Positions 12,101 through 25,034 of a DNA stretch of 64,000 bases are shown piece after piece (position 1 is the first letter of the stretch; every line of letters begins with the position of its first letter). Source of the stretch: Burhinus oedicnemus (lineage: Eukaryota; Chordata; Aves; Charadriiformes; Burhinidae); contig VFFE01007255.1 of NCBI GenBank assembly GCA_008921705.1, forward strand, positions 1,446,057 to 1,510,056, written 5' to 3'. The translations under genes and the position numbers were made by a program. The notes under the pieces were generated by a model. That model was not told where the DNA came from. It saw only the letters and a list, made by a program, of their open reading frames with translations, and ran no database searches.

Positions 12101-14720
12101 TTCCATTTTGCCTCTCAAAATAATTCTGAGTTATTTTTTTCTCAAGATTAATAAATCATCAAATAATGCATTACCTAACCTAGAAGTTATTTTCACTGAA
12201 AGTACCACTACCGACAGCTTTAATTCTCAATAGCCAATACTTACGTTAAGTCAGAAAGTAGGGGAAAGTAATTGTCACGTCTGTGACCGTTTCCAGTGCT
12301 TTATTCTCTTTAGATGCAACTGAAATGGCAATATTTTTGCTGAATGTATATCAATGTTACACTTATGCATAAAAGATAAAGTATTTTTAGATTGGAGTGC
12401 ACTTCAATTTCAGCCTCTGAATATACAAGCTTTTATGCTCCTCTTGAGGACAACTGAAGTAAAGTGAAGCTTCAGTGTGCTGGTACTGTACACGTAGCCA
12501 ATATAAAACAGGCAAGGCAAAAAGAATTCTCTTCTAAAATCGTGGAACAAGCATGTGAATAGTTTCAGTTGTGTTCTGGAGGTGTTAAGACCAAGTTCCC
12601 GTGACCAAGAAGTGTAGTCTCTACCACTCTAAAAACACCTTGTACCACAGCACAATCACAGCAGAAGGGATATTTCAGTTTTGAGTTGTCATTTCCTAGT
12701 CTTGGGGTGATTACAGACTGGCAGTACGTACTGCAACGCAGCGCTGGCATACATAAATGCAATCCTATTGCACTATCAGCATCTGCGAAAGCTGTAGGTG
12801 CTCTGGTACCTACAGAGGAAATGACCCAAAACAGTCCATGACATAAAGCAGGTCAGTTTTGAATATCATGGTGCTACCAGTGCCATATAATTATTTCCCA
12901 GAGTCCAATCTATGTCATAATCAGCACGTGACCATGTAAATAGAGAGATGCATAGGGCTCCCAGAAGTCATCTTGGCAATTGTTTCTTCCACAAAACAAG
13001 GTCAACTATACCCTTTTCTCAACCTCTTCTTTAAAACTCCAGTACAAAAGATGTAGCAAGCTCTCTGCATTATTTGTGCAAGTCCTCATGTATCTTTAGA
13101 GATGGAGGTTTTTTGCCTACTATCTAAGCTAAATCTCCCACTGTTATTATCTGAATAGCAATTCTAATGGCAATTTGGATCAAAGGAATATGCTTCTTGC
13201 CGTGGTGTGAAGAACAGTGAGATGACATTAGTCACTTTGCTTTCCAGTGACTGCCAACTTTTTATGATTAGTAGGGCAGTAAATGAAAATAAGACTCCTG
13301 TGGAATCACAAGGAGTCCCATAAAGCTTCTGTCCATGATTCAAAGAAGCCATTTACCACAGCTAAGTGCAGCTTTTCTATGCAAACAAATATTTGTTTTC
13401 CTAGAGGACAAAAATAAAGGCACATTTAAAAGAGCTGAATTTTCATCAGATTAAATTCAGAGGTGGAAAAAAGAATTCAGGTGAATTAATAAATTACCTA
13501 AACTTCTCAAATGAGCTTTGAGATTTATATGTGACTGAATATAGCCTTTCTGGATGCAATTAGAGGAACATCTGGAGATTCGGCTAGATCATTTGAAAAG
13601 TATTTGCAATTTCAATGGATTATTCAACTGAAGAATGGACAAGTTGTGATTTTTCCTGTAAACACAAATATAACTTCCAAAGTCTTTCAGACTTCTATTC
13701 TGTTTACATAGAATAACACCACCACTGAAAAAAAGAGTAAAATGCTGGCTAGGATAAGATATTGAAAAGCTAAATAAATGCAGTTAAACATGGCAAATGC
13801 ATTTAAAAATAAAACTCATTGCCAGCAATACTCCATTGAATTTCATTACTGAGGAGCATATAGCATAGATATCTTCTCCCTTAGCTGTGTCTTTCCCCTT
13901 GAATTGTTTATGTTCTTAAAATGTAATTAGGCAAAGGCTGTAAACGCAGTACTGGAATTCAGAATTAGCCCCAGAGTAATTCAACAAGGGTTTAGACAGG
14001 TTTGAAACAGATAAGCCATTCATTACTTTTATTTTAGAAGCTATTTAAATCTCAAAATTCAAGCAAGTGACATTTTAGTCTAACTAAGGGCAAATCTCAA
14101 CTGATCTGAAAAGATCTGCTCTCCTGAGTCTAAATCAAAAAGACAAAACAAAATCACAAAGCAGGTTCTCTTTCCAGTCTGAAGATGAGCCAGACCCTCA
14201 AACCAGGAAAAATTAACCATCTCTTGTGAACAGAAATTGTGCTCTGACATGTAGATATGAAATGGGAAAGAGAAAAGGGAGATTTCTGATTTAAGAGCAG
14301 GACCATCATTTTGAACATCCACGCTACACCTGGGCAGTCACGACCCATCATCCTAAAAGAATAATGACTTTGTACTATGTAATGGTTTTTTTTTAACACA
14401 GGGGTTTTTTTGGTGAAGTTTGAGTATAGCAGGAATGGAAAAGCAACAGACTTCAGAAATCCTGATTTCCCTAAATAAAACCTATCCTGCCGGCTACCAT
14501 GACTGACATTTCTATTAGCTCTGTACGTGGCAGTGCCAGCAAGATACAATTTGTGAACATCTGGACTTCTTCGTAGTCATTTCTTTTGTCAGTCTACCTA
14601 TTCAAAAATTTCTCATGAGGTTTCTGAATGACCACAGATAACCTGTACTAGAAGACAGAAATACTTAGCAATTGAAAGAAGGCCACAGCAGTTTCATATA
14701 TTTGCATACAATAAACTCAC
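6113..14720. other. Anonymous non-coding stretch
   Basis: Apart from one copy of a dispersed repeat at 8574-8657 nothing can be named. The longest open frame in the whole window (136 codons, plus strand, 9657-10067) lies here. It has no domain, signal peptide or repeat structure, and shorter frames lie antisense to it, so it reads as chance. Poly-T runs occur near 7345 and 7802. A somewhat more GC-rich, CpG-containing section lies at about 10870-11040, without a recognisable gene. Confidence 0.6.
8574..8657 (+). repeat. Dispersed repeat, copy 1 of 2 in window
   Basis: The segment aligns base for base, with roughly three quarters of positions identical by eye, to 16419-16502. Shared words include atttgctgataaa, caagaatta, aacagt and acttcttt. 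Both copies have the same orientation and are about 7.8 kb apart. The similarity fades on both sides without clear ends. The family is not one I recognise; it may be part of an old LINE, LTR or DNA transposon. Confidence 0.6.
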
Positions 14721-14815
14721 CTTGAGCTTCATGACTTTACTGCCTGTGTTTTTGCATGACTTGCCACTAGAGCCCTTCTTGGTGCAATACACCTGAACCA
14801 GGCTCTTTCCCAACT
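14721..14815 (-). other. Candidate internal coding exon (unproven)
   Basis: On the minus strand a T-rich tract ends in ctttgccttag, followed by 95 open bases and the strong donor AAG|gtgagt. Read with two bases completing a split codon, it gives 31 full codons beginning LGKSLVQVYC and ending KVMKLK, with cysteines at residues 10 and 20, and it ends in phase 0. I recognise no family. The 34-base candidate exon at 25001-25034 on the same strand ends in the matching phase, and the split codon would be glutamate. Splice-flanked open segments of this size also arise by chance, so this remains a hypothesis. Confidence 0.2.
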
Positions 14816-16418
14816 CTAAGGCAAAGCCATTAAAAAAAAAATATATATATCAATCAGGAAGGATAGCAAAGTGTGGCACTAAACAAATTAGTTTTGCAAA
14901 TGATATTGCTGTTTGGCAAGAGCTACAAAAAAAAAAAGAAATACACATTCTCCTCTGCCTCCACGTGTTGCGATTTTGGCAAAATTATCTTCAAGTACAT
15001 AGATACAACTCTCTGATTAAATCCCATCCTAAGCATGTGTTACCATTAATGCCCTAATTTTCCAAACTCTAAGCACATACATAAGCACGGTAAATGAACA
15101 GGATTACTCATAGTTAAGTACCAGCACAGCATGTGAAGTTTGGCCTTTTTAGGATCAAGGCCTACAAAGATGAAAACAGACTCGGGGGAACATGTGGTTT
15201 CATTCAGAATTTCTGCATCAGATCATATCACTCAGACAAAGTATTTTCAAAATATAACTTTTTTTAAAAAAAAACCAAACAACAAATTAATATATTCTCG
15301 AGAAGATATAAAGAGAAAAAATAATCAAAAACAAGCAAAGAAAACAAAAACATTTAACATTTACTGAAGGTGATTGAGATTTTTCCCCCAGCTCTGGTGG
15401 GATTTTTCGCTCTAGAGGTCTCTATGCATTAGACATTGAACATAGAGCACATGAACAACAGAGGCGTGAACGAGAGAAGAGGGGAAAACATAACAGCATG
15501 GATTACTTGAGATAAATTGGCTTTAAGTTTCTGTCTCATTCTCTGGTTACGTCTGCGTTCTTTGCCTAGAGCCTCTGTTCTAGTATCGCTGTGGTAAAAG
15601 ATAATTTAAAAGTATGGTATGACTTATTTTACACAAGGACTCTCCCACGCTGGGGCAAGTCCCTTACAAATAAGCTGTTGTCTACCTGTTTAAATACAGC
15701 AGTCCAAATATCACGTGAAACAATAATTTATAGCTATCATAATTTAGAACACAACAAATAGTTAATTAGCTGTTGTAGTACACTCCTATTAAGTTTGACA
15801 AAAGAAAAAACAAGGATTAATCCAAGGTTAAAAAAAAAAAGACATCTTTCCTAAAGGAGATGGATTGAAGTCCAAAAAGTTAGCTCAGCTATTTGTGGTT
15901 ATTAATGATCCTAGGACACGTTTTGCTAGAATAAGAATTTCACCCAGAAAGTCTTCATTGAATGTAAATGTAAAAATGAATTGTCCACCTATAACTGGCT
16001 AGAGCAAGCTCACATTTATTTCCCTAGAGGACCAACACTCAATCGTGTCATTCAGATCTGTCTTCAGGTTCTGGAAAAGACAAATGAGGGGATCATATAC
16101 AGGAGATACTTCAGTGCTTCTCTAATTATTTAGGCAGTACTCTCAGAATCTTGGAAACCACCATATTGTGGGAACTATTAAATACCAACATGTTACTCAA
16201 CAGCCACTAAAGAGTTGGTAATAAAACCAAATTTTGGGACTGGTCTTATCTCTTGTCCTTACTCTCCAGGGAAAATACAATGACATAGCAGAATTTAAAA
16301 AGTATATACTAGAATTTCACATGGGTAAGTACCCTGAAATTTTGTTTTATTTTTAAGTCATACTTAAAGCATGCACTTCCTAAGAATACAAGAAAAGCAG
16401 TATGGGTTATCCTGTTAG

Positions 16419-16502
16419 AAATGAATTTGCTGATAAAAGGCTATTCTGTCAAGAATTACAACAGTATAAGGAGTTATAAAAAAATAATTGTTTACTTCTT
16501 TG
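16419..16502 (+). repeat. Dispersed repeat, copy 2 of 2 in window
   Basis: This is the partner of 8574-8657, in the same orientation. The shared core runs from atttgctgataaa through the caagaatta word to acttcttt. It lies in anonymous AT-rich DNA, and no terminal repeats or target duplications can be seen. The spacing and partial identity fit two insertions of one family better than a recent segmental duplication. Confidence 0.6.
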
Positions 16503-17407
16503 TCTACAGAGAAGGATTTCAACTTTAAGCTTTGCTTTGAGATGAGTTTTCCAGTATTACAGTGCCTGTGCAGCAGATATAACCAGGACAGCTTATAAAC
16601 ATATATAATCTTTCATTTTGCAGTACATTGATATTTAGTGATGTGCAACCATTGTGCAGCAGCTCAGCAGCTGCTTAGCATAGGAAATTTAAACTAGACA
16701 TTAAAGGCAACCTGATCTGCTCTATGATTAACAAAACTTTAAACATACAGACATCTCAGGCCTGCTTGAATTTGAGCTATTCCTGAATGGTATAGAGTTC
16801 TCCAGTGCCAGCAAAATCCTTTTTGAAAATGCAGGCGTGAGGGTGGTTAGGTCTCAAATTTGTACTGAAAAAAAGAAGGCATTTGCGTGACATCTTCATT
16901 GGGACATCATTGCATATGAGCACATACATATCAAGCTGCATCATAACCTAACCCTTGTGGCTACTACGGGTTTTACTGAGAATTATACCAATTAAAATTT
17001 TTTAGCACAATAAAAAATACTTAATGTCAGCTAGTGAAAGTTGAGCCACAGTGAAAGTTGAAATCAAAAGATTTTTAAATGAACACTGGGTTGCAAGACC
17101 CAACTTCCCAGAGATTATGGAATCTGCTAAGATATAACTAATATATCATATACTTCTCATTCAGAAATACAAGCAAGACATAGAGAGTCTGCAAAGCTCC
17201 TAATTGCTCACTGATAGCATCTATGATCTTTTTCCTGCACATTTTTATTCTTGGCAATATTTCCTCTCCCTCAGGAGATAGTCCAATATCAGCTATATTA
17301 TACCACATAAATCTCCATTAAAATTAAGGACAGAGTTTCCACCCATCCCTATGTGTATTATTTTGCATTTAAACTGTGCTTGCACTACAGAGAAATAGGA
17401 TTCATCC

Positions 17408-17490
17408 TGTGGCTAAAGCGCTTCAAGTGGGTCTCGGGAGACTTGGGCTTAAGCGCTGTTTGTGTCACAGACTGAACATAACATTGGGGA
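17408..17490 (+). mobile_element. MIR-like SINE remnant
   Basis: The order of words (ggctaaagcgcttcaa, then gtctcgggagacttgggctt, then gtgtcacagactgaa) follows the 5' and middle part of the tRNA-derived MIR-type SINEs of amniotes, where a tRNA-like head leads to a gag-acctgggtt box and a ctctgccacagact box. The 3' half is lost in an A-rich tract. Such copies are old and transcriptionally dead. The assignment is by memory of the family. Confidence 0.45.
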
Positions 17491-18860
17491 AAAAAAAAAA
17501 TTAAAATTTCTGTTCCCATGTAAATAGCAAAATTCCATTTCCCTACTGGCCCTGATTCTACAGATAGGTATAGCGAAGAGAAAGTTATGTACGTGAGTCA
17601 TCTCATTCACATCCAAGTTAGCAGGTCAGCTCCTATCACTCCAGGGAAACCACCATGAAGCAGGGCAAGTAGGGTGGCAATTTCACAGACTGGTGCTGTG
17701 TTATTGTCCCCAGGTTACTGAGACTGAGCCATTTTGAAAACAGGACTGAGAGAGAAACTTATTTCAAAAACAAAACAAAAAAACCCAAACCACCCCACAG
17801 GCTCCACGTAGGGTCACTCAGCCAGGATCCTGGTTGCGAGCCCTTAACTTCTCACAGCCTGTTCTGTCACCCGCCAGCAGTCCCTGAGACTGAAGAACCG
17901 TGATGGACTCCATCACCTCCAGAAGACAGCTGTCATCTGGAAAAGCTCTGCTGAATACCAGCAACTGCTCCCATTTTTTTTATAGTCCTCTCCCTTGTCT
18001 TAACTGCTTCTTTCTTTAGCACTCGCAGCAGCCCAGCTCAGGCTAGGGCTACACCACTTACACTTCTTCAAACACTCCGCATGTTACAAAATACGTCCAC
18101 ATCATGTTTAATTCCCTCCTGTTGCACTTCTTTCCTGTCTTATATATCTGAAGCTCATGGGGGGTTTTCAGATTTTAGCTCTTGGGACTGGCATCTATGG
18201 AGTTAATTTTAAAGCGTAAAGAAGTAAAATCACCTCCAGGCAAACCCCTTATGAGCAGTAAGCATTGCCATTCATTTCTAATCCCTGCTTCTCTACACCC
18301 ACAGGAAATAACCGTGAGAAATATGGGTACTATGAATCATTTATGGTGTTTCCCTTGCATGAAAAATTGCTTTCCTTACCTATATGATCAGGGTGTCCAT
18401 TTCAGTTTGTCATGCCTTTCAGACAGCAGCAGCAGGTCAAAACAGGCAGTTTTCTACCCATACCCTCGCCAGGGCAGATAGTTAGAGTAGTTTTACCTGA
18501 AATACAGTTGTTGCCCTTCTGCTAATTGCCACACTGCCCACTTCTGAGCTGAATCCTGAGGGCAGCTGCCTCCTGCCCACCACTTTGAGGAAGCATCATC
18601 TCAGGAAAGATAGTTCCTGATACAGTGCTACAGAATAATGCAGTAGCTTGGGCAATAATGAACTGAAAATTTGTGCAGAGAGTTAAAAAGTCATTTTAAT
18701 ATAATTCTGGAAACATCATGTTTACATTAATTTAATTTCCATTCAGTTCAGCACTGCGAGTGTCTGCATCCGTTAACTGATAACTGGTTTTCCAATTATG
18801 GTGTCCATAGCAATAATCACTTTAAAACTAACACAGTCTTCCTCCCTTTCCTCCAAACAG

Positions 18861-18963
18861 AGAGCTGGAAACCATTCTGAGGAGGTACGAGAAGCCGTGG
18901 CGGGAGCAGGGAGATGACGGTACTGCATGGGACACTGCTACTTCCCTCCACTTTTTCACATAG
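18861..18963 (+). other. Candidate last coding exon (unproven)
   Basis: An excellent pyrimidine tract and acceptor (cctccctttcctccaaacag) is followed by one base completing a split codon and 33 codons up to TAG at 18961. The frame starts ELETILRRYEKPWREQG and is rich in charged residues, with four CpGs in about 35 bases at 18890-18923, unusual for this window. The minus strand is also open here (18828-19172), which weakens the coding argument. No polyadenylation signal close downstream stands out and no family is recognised. Confidence 0.15.
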
Positions 18964-20822
18964 AGCCCACCTCTACTCTGCAGCAGCTCTGCAAGCTCCC
19001 AGGCTCCTTGACAAGCAGGAGGGGAGTGTTGGGAAGGGGAAGAAGATTTGCTGCACCACCTAACATCCCTAGGGCTATTGGCTGTCATTAAAATACAAAA
19101 ATCAATGACCCGTTGCCTGACAGCATCCTGTGCGTACATGAAGGTAGGATGCCCAACTGGAGCAAGCTGCAACTCCTCACTGCAGATTTTGCTCTCATAA
19201 AGTCAGTATGAAAATCTACATTGAAGTTTCAGTAGTGTGTCCCTCTTAACCCACGTGCTGCAGAATCATGCAGTCCTCGGGAATAAGAAAAAAAACCCCA
19301 ATACCTGATGCAAGAGTCTTCTCAGTTCTGGAAGTAATGCCATTACGGTTAGCCCAATCTGACATCAGCGGATAAATCTGGGCGTGCTATAGATTTCAGG
19401 TATAGACACATGCCAGCGCTGGAATTCTTTAATGCCACTGTTTCCTTTAGTGGCTGGCTCCATATTCCAATAAATATTTTATTAAGTTATATCCATGAAT
19501 TTTACTATTTGTCCTTTCTTTTTTATTTTTTTTTTTCACTGTTCTTACACTTTAGCAGCTAACTACAATCTGAGATAGAAACATCAGTGTGTTACATAGT
19601 ACCACCAGCAAATGAAACACGCTGATGGCTTTTCGCACTTTCTATTTTCCCTTGAAATAGGTAGGCTGAAATAGCTCATAGATGCTGCTTTTATTGCAGA
19701 CAATTACTGTCTTCTGCGTGGAAACACACAGAACCAAGTCCCCATGGAACTTGAGTCTAAAGCTGAAGTAAGTAGTTAACTTTGGGCGCTCTTCATCCAC
19801 TGCAAATGAGCTTTGCAGGTGGTAGAAACTGCTCTGCTCTCCCTTTGGCACCGCTATGGAATTAAATGGAAAGATGCCCGCTTACTACAAGGAGCTCTGA
19901 ATCCAGCATTTATTCAAAGCTGTCAGATCTTGCACACTGAGACAAGTCTGTCTAGTATTTCCAGGCATTATTTATCCCAAATTTGTGATATTTTTGGGTT
20001 CTTTGCCTGAAACTCCTAGTTTTTAACCACAGGAACCTCCTTAAGCCAATCAAAATCAAATTAAGATCCCCAGTTGGTTTCAGACTTAGCGTCGTTGCAA
20101 TTTTTTCATAAGAAGAGAATAAAACCTTGCTGTTTGCTCTTACAGTAAAAGTCGGCCTCAGAAGGGTAGTACATTAGTAGTGGGATAACCGTGATAATCA
20201 GCAGCTTACTACAGTGCTTGTTTTAAATATTTTCTACCATAGCAAAGATTGCCAAAAGACTTTAGGTTTCTGCTAGTGAGTTACTGGTAATGTTCTGGAC
20301 TCAGCATCATGCATATACTGGACTTCCCTAAAATTGCTAAGCTTGAATATTATTTCATACCCACTCAGCATAACTGCAAAGGAAGAAAGGGAAAAAAAAG
20401 AAAAATTAAAGCAGCATAGAGAAAACCATGCTTGGGAAGGGAATACTTAGAAACTAAGATTTTCAACACCAGTCAGAGAAATTACCTTGCATCTCGTAAT
20501 TACAGTGGGAACGTCAACTCCACAGTGGCCACTCTGACAAGTTCAGCCATAATTTTGCTATTAACTCTCTCCAGTTGATACCTCAAAATTATGCCACCTA
20601 TCAGCACTTTAAAACACTCTTCTCCAACGCATAGTGACTCACATCCACTGCAGGCATTGGTGGACTTATTAACCTCCTCCAGAACATTTATTGTCTGACT
20701 GACTTAATGAAATGTGGGCTTCTTTATTCTAATATCTACAGCAATTCTGTACTTAACTCTGAGTTACCTGCATTTTTTATATTTATAAATAGCAATTTGA
20801 GTGTACATTTCACATTGTATTT

Positions 20823-20915
20823 GCAGATCTCAAAGCACTTTGCAGAGGATATTTTCCCCACTTGCTTCACAAAAGAGGAAGAATGATCAATCCCATTTAC
20901 TCATTTGCCAAAATG
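20823..20915 (-). mobile_element. MIR-like SINE remnant, reverse orientation
   Basis: The word gcagatctcaaagcactttg, followed after about 30 bases by a degenerate form of the cattttacagatggggaaa section, is the reverse complement of the 3' half of an amniote MIR-type SINE. The copy is heavily diverged and its limits are uncertain. Confidence 0.4.
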
Positions 20916-23606
20916 CAACAATTTTTAGCCCATCACAATGGTGTGGCGTACTCTCTCTCATCAGGTAGTATTGTTATCCTAACAATACTAAAGATGGTAA
21001 TAAACCAGGCAATAACGGCAACCATTTTACATGTCGAAGCAGCAGGAAAAAGGACTCCAACTTGCACTCTAAAGATGCTGGAAAATCAACAGACTCATCG
21101 TGCAGAGAAGCAGCTCCAGAGCCACCTCGAACTGAAGCAATAAAGCATGCCAGCAGATTACAAGCTCCGAAGGTAATCTAGTGCTTTACATCATAGTCTT
21201 TTATGGCAGAATGCATTAATACCATGCTCCAATAAGCACAGCAATAGATGGAAAGATGCAATAGCATCTCTGGAACCTAAATAATACATAGGAGGCTTCA
21301 TATACGGGGAGATGTTTTCTACTGCTGTGGATCTGTTACTTTACAGAAGTGCTAAAAATTATTTCCGCCTTAAAGGAAGAATAAACCAGGCTAAAATGCA
21401 GCACGTTTACATTCAATATCCTGGCTTCAATAAAGTTTGGAGTCTTTCAGAAGATGTGGAATGAGTTTAATTTCAGCGTCATTTGACTAAATCTTACCCC
21501 TAGGTTTGCTTAATTATAGAGACACTGGAAGAGATGAGATCATAAATCTCAGAGTGTTGGGAAGCTACGCTAGTTAAAATTCAGCTAATAGAAAAGAGGT
21601 GCCTCCTGTGAGATTCAGCAGGGATACACCGGAGAAACAATGGTAAAAAAGCACAACTGCATTAATTATGTGCAATATTTACCAGCTTGTCTTTTTCAAT
21701 ATTTTTACTGTACCACACTGAACATTCATAAGTGCTTTATTATTCATTTCTCAAAAACCCAGCACACAGTGCCTCCCTGTTTCTCTTTTCACCACTTTCC
21801 TAGCGGCTTCAGAAGTTAGATACAGAGAGGGGAGAAAAGAGAGTTCTCGTCCTTCCAGAGAGCCACAGCCCAGAGGAACCGAGTGGTTTCTTCAGCACCT
21901 TGCTGGAAATTTGTGAGGAATGCAACGCAAACCAGATGCCCCTCCTGTCATCCTAGCTCACTACCGGTATTTTTTATAACTGACTGAGATAAAGATAAGA
22001 TCTTTTTAATTAAATGGCTTTGGGTTTCAAATAAAGATGAAGAAGTTCACAGGTCTTCCTGAAGTATGTCTCTATTCATCCCCACGCAGCTGAGAACTGC
22101 AAGTTCCTCAACAGACCAATCGCAAAACCAACAAACAGCGAAGACAGCACACAGGCAAGCAGATTAAGACCCACCAGATCTTAAAACTTCTGCAATTCTG
22201 ACTGTCTATTTAGTCTTCTGCTTCGTGTATTTTTAAAAGACAGTATGACAGGGAGAAAAGGTACAAAATATTCTCCACAGATGGTTTAGAAAAACTGTAA
22301 ACCCAACTCCGGAATGAGGCTTTTATGTCTGGGCTACTCCGATAAATCAGACTGCTGTCAGTCCCTGGTAATGTAAACCACATAGTGCAGGTTTGATGTG
22401 ACAAACGCATTGATCCTTGCTGATAGTTGTTTTGCATCATTTATTTGAAACACACACCAAGCCAGGCTTATAGGAAAATTCTCTTAACCTGAGATAAATG
22501 CAATTGACTTGAGTCAAGTTTTGTTGCAAAATGCAAATCCTGAAACTTTCTTCCAGATTGCTTTTTAATTAACACCTTGTTCAGAGCTAATTCACAGTCT
22601 TTAAACTGAGCCAGTGACACACTTTGATCTCCTTCCTTCTACACCATACTTTTCGGTTGATGGGGAAAGCTTCCCCTGGTCTTCCCGTTTAAATACTTCT
22701 GGTACATGCTACACAATAGCCTGGTTATATCTTTCCCTCATTATCTGGGGCGTAACACAGCATCTCACCTTTTCAAGTACAGTGTATAATTTGTTCCAAA
22801 TAGCAACTCCTCTGACTACACTCAGCCCTGTTCAAGTGACATGTCGGCGTTGTTCAAATGAGTTAAGTCCTGCGTCACTCTGACATACCTGCTAACAAGG
22901 ACTTGGAGTGTTTATTCATGTAATCATGCATTTATTGTTATGCTCCAGGCTTTTTTCAGTGCTACCATCAGTTGCTCACGCTTAGTCCTGGATGTACTCC
23001 CACTGATCAAAAACCCAGAACGGCAATCTAACTAAATGCCACCAGCTTTGCAGCCCCTTTCTTACTGCAATGAATACACCAGCTGTCTGCTTCAGGAGCA
23101 TGAGAAGAAGCTATGCAGAAACCTATCTTAGAACAGTCTTCTGAAAGCCCAGGAATTGCTTTGTAGGACTTGGCATGTAACACGGCATATAGTTAGAGGA
23201 AAAGATTGTGTGTTACCAGTTCTACTCAAAATATTGTGATCAATAGTAGAAACTATTTTTTGGGGGTCAGCCTCAACCTTCTGCACAGCTTCTGGCAGTG
23301 ACTGGTTTAAGTTGCAACCTAGTGACTTCTCATTGAGCTTGCCTGGAGTTAGATCTTGCACACATTATACAAAGGCTACAAACGGAGCTTGTGCCTTTGA
23401 GAGTTATACTGATAGAAGATTACCGTTCAAACAGTTTTGTGTACAAGGTGGTGATCTTAGCATCTACAGCTCTCTCGAGAGAGAAAAAGAGGCTGCTGCA
23501 GAATCCCCTGGTTTACTGCACATAACGCACATGGGTTAGGATCTCTCCATGCAGGGTTGATGTATCCATAAAGGTGGCAGAAGCTCAATTCCGTGGCACA
23601 TTTCAA

Positions 23607-23640
23607 GTTTTTATATATTATATTTTATATATATTGTATC
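23607..23640. repeat. TA-rich simple sequence
   Basis: Alternating TA steps and TTTTATATA words fill about 34 bases. It is low-complexity DNA with no sign of being an element end. Confidence 0.6.
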
Positions 23641-24771
23641 CAGATATAATCCTGAGAATTGTCTTTGTTCCGTTATGGTGTTAGAGAGAAGAGACTAAAA
23701 ATCATGGCAGTATGCAGTTGCACCTTGCGTGTCTAACCTGTTCTGTTCATACTTTTCATATAAACCTCTCAAAAGAGCTGCATTTGTCTTTCTCACTTTC
23801 ATTCACTATGAAATTCTTTCCAGAGAGCTAAATATAAGGGAGAGAGAGCAATTAACTTTCACCAAATGCCCTGTTTTTTGATCTTGCAAATTATTCCGAT
23901 GGAGAACATGTCTTATGCAAATTCTTACATGTGCTGACTCTAACAGACCAATACCTGTAATGCTACTGTACCAAATCAAAACCTTACAATCCGTTCAAAA
24001 CAGCAGTTTTATCTCGCAGGGTTTTTTTGAGCTTTTATTCTTTGGAGTACCAGAGACCTGATATTTTGTATGAATAATTTTTTAAAAAAATAAAAATCTT
24101 CCAAATAACCCACGCTAAGAAAAAGGTAATTTTTTCAGTATTTTTTTTTTGTTTACCATAGAGATGATATGTTGGAAGTACAGCTAAGTAGCCTGAAATC
24201 TTGATTCTGTTCTTTGAGACACAAGATAGCAGAACAATTGACATTTTCTACTGATTATACACAGGGTAATCCACAGAGAGAAAAATAAGAGTAAAGAGAT
24301 GGAAAACTGAACTGAGTGTTTCACTACTGCTGCTGTTGTCTGAATGTTAATCAATAAAGCAATAAATAAGCTGCCAAGTTAGGCATATCTTAGCTGTGGA
24401 ATTCGGCCATAATTCTCTAGAGCACGTTTAGGGAGAGAAAGAGGTTGATTTCTATTGAATTTGTATTCAAATTTAAGCTTTAGAAACAAAATACAGATCT
24501 TCAGTTAACACTGAAGGAGTCCTCTCTTTCCACTTCAAGAAAAGAATAAAAATGTCTTTCTGCTACAATGTTCAGAAATCTAAACTTCTCTAAGAGCTTA
24601 TATGCAATAAGTCTTTCAATTTTTTCCTGTGAGTGACTCTGAACAAGATGCGTGGAGAAAAACTATAGCATCAACAATTATGAGTTATATACTTCAAAAA
24701 GAACTGAACTGGACTTGTAAATATACCAAATAAGATAGGTACACATAGCCTTAAGACAACTACTATATATG

Positions 24772-24905
24772 TCTTCCACCCTTGCAGGTTTTCAAGACTT
24801 TGGTAGACAAAACCATGGCTGGCCTGGTAGTCCTCCTTGGAGTAGGAGGTTAGATCATAGACCTCCAGAGGTCCCTTACAACCAACACTTCTCTGATTCT
24901 GTATG
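24772..24905 (+). mobile_element. CR1 LINE 3' end, old copy
   Basis: The sequence carries the CR1 3' signature in order: ttgcaggttttcaagactt, a gacaaaaccatggctggcctg segment, a degenerate tagtcct-gagtaggaggttaga stretch, then gacctccagaggtccctt, accaacac and the terminal gattctgtatg octamer-type tail. Relative to the usual form some 15-20 bases are missing after ggcctg. The copy is 5'-truncated, as nearly all CR1 copies are, has no coding part, and is clearly more diverged than the copy at 48095. An AAAAC-type simple tract follows at about 24914-24932. Confidence 0.85.
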
Positions 24906-25000
24906 TGTTGCAAAGTAAAACAAAACAAAACAAATATTATTGTATTTTCTTACTCTATTTCATCATATGGTTAAAAGAAAAAATAAAGAAAAAAGCTTAC

Positions 25001-25034
25001 CTTTACCAGAAGGACCACTCATGAAAACAATCAA
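25001..25034 (-). other. Candidate coding microexon (unproven)
   Basis: On the minus strand a long pyrimidine tract ending cattctttctcag is followed by 34 bases and the donor AAAG|gtaagc. The only useful frame reads LIVFMSGPSGK plus one leftover base. This base joins the two bases opening the candidate exon at 14721-14815 to make a glutamate codon without shift or stop. The chance of a phase match alone is about one in three. No family is recognised from the joined sequence. Confidence 0.18.

Larger units (their letters stand above)
14816..24771. other. Mostly anonymous non-coding stretch
   Basis: It holds the second copy of the dispersed repeat (16419-16502), two MIR-like SINE remnants (17408-17490 and 20823-20915), a candidate last exon (18861-18963) and a TA-rich tract (23607-23640). 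Other open frames are under about 115 codons and show no motifs. A 48-base splice-flanked open segment on the minus strand near 20475-20522 was judged a chance exon. Confidence 0.55.

Noticed and set aside
20475..20522. 48-base minus-strand splice-flanked open segment
   Set aside because: Its donor (gtaatt) and pyrimidine tract are weak, and its phase does not fit between the two minus-strand candidate exons.
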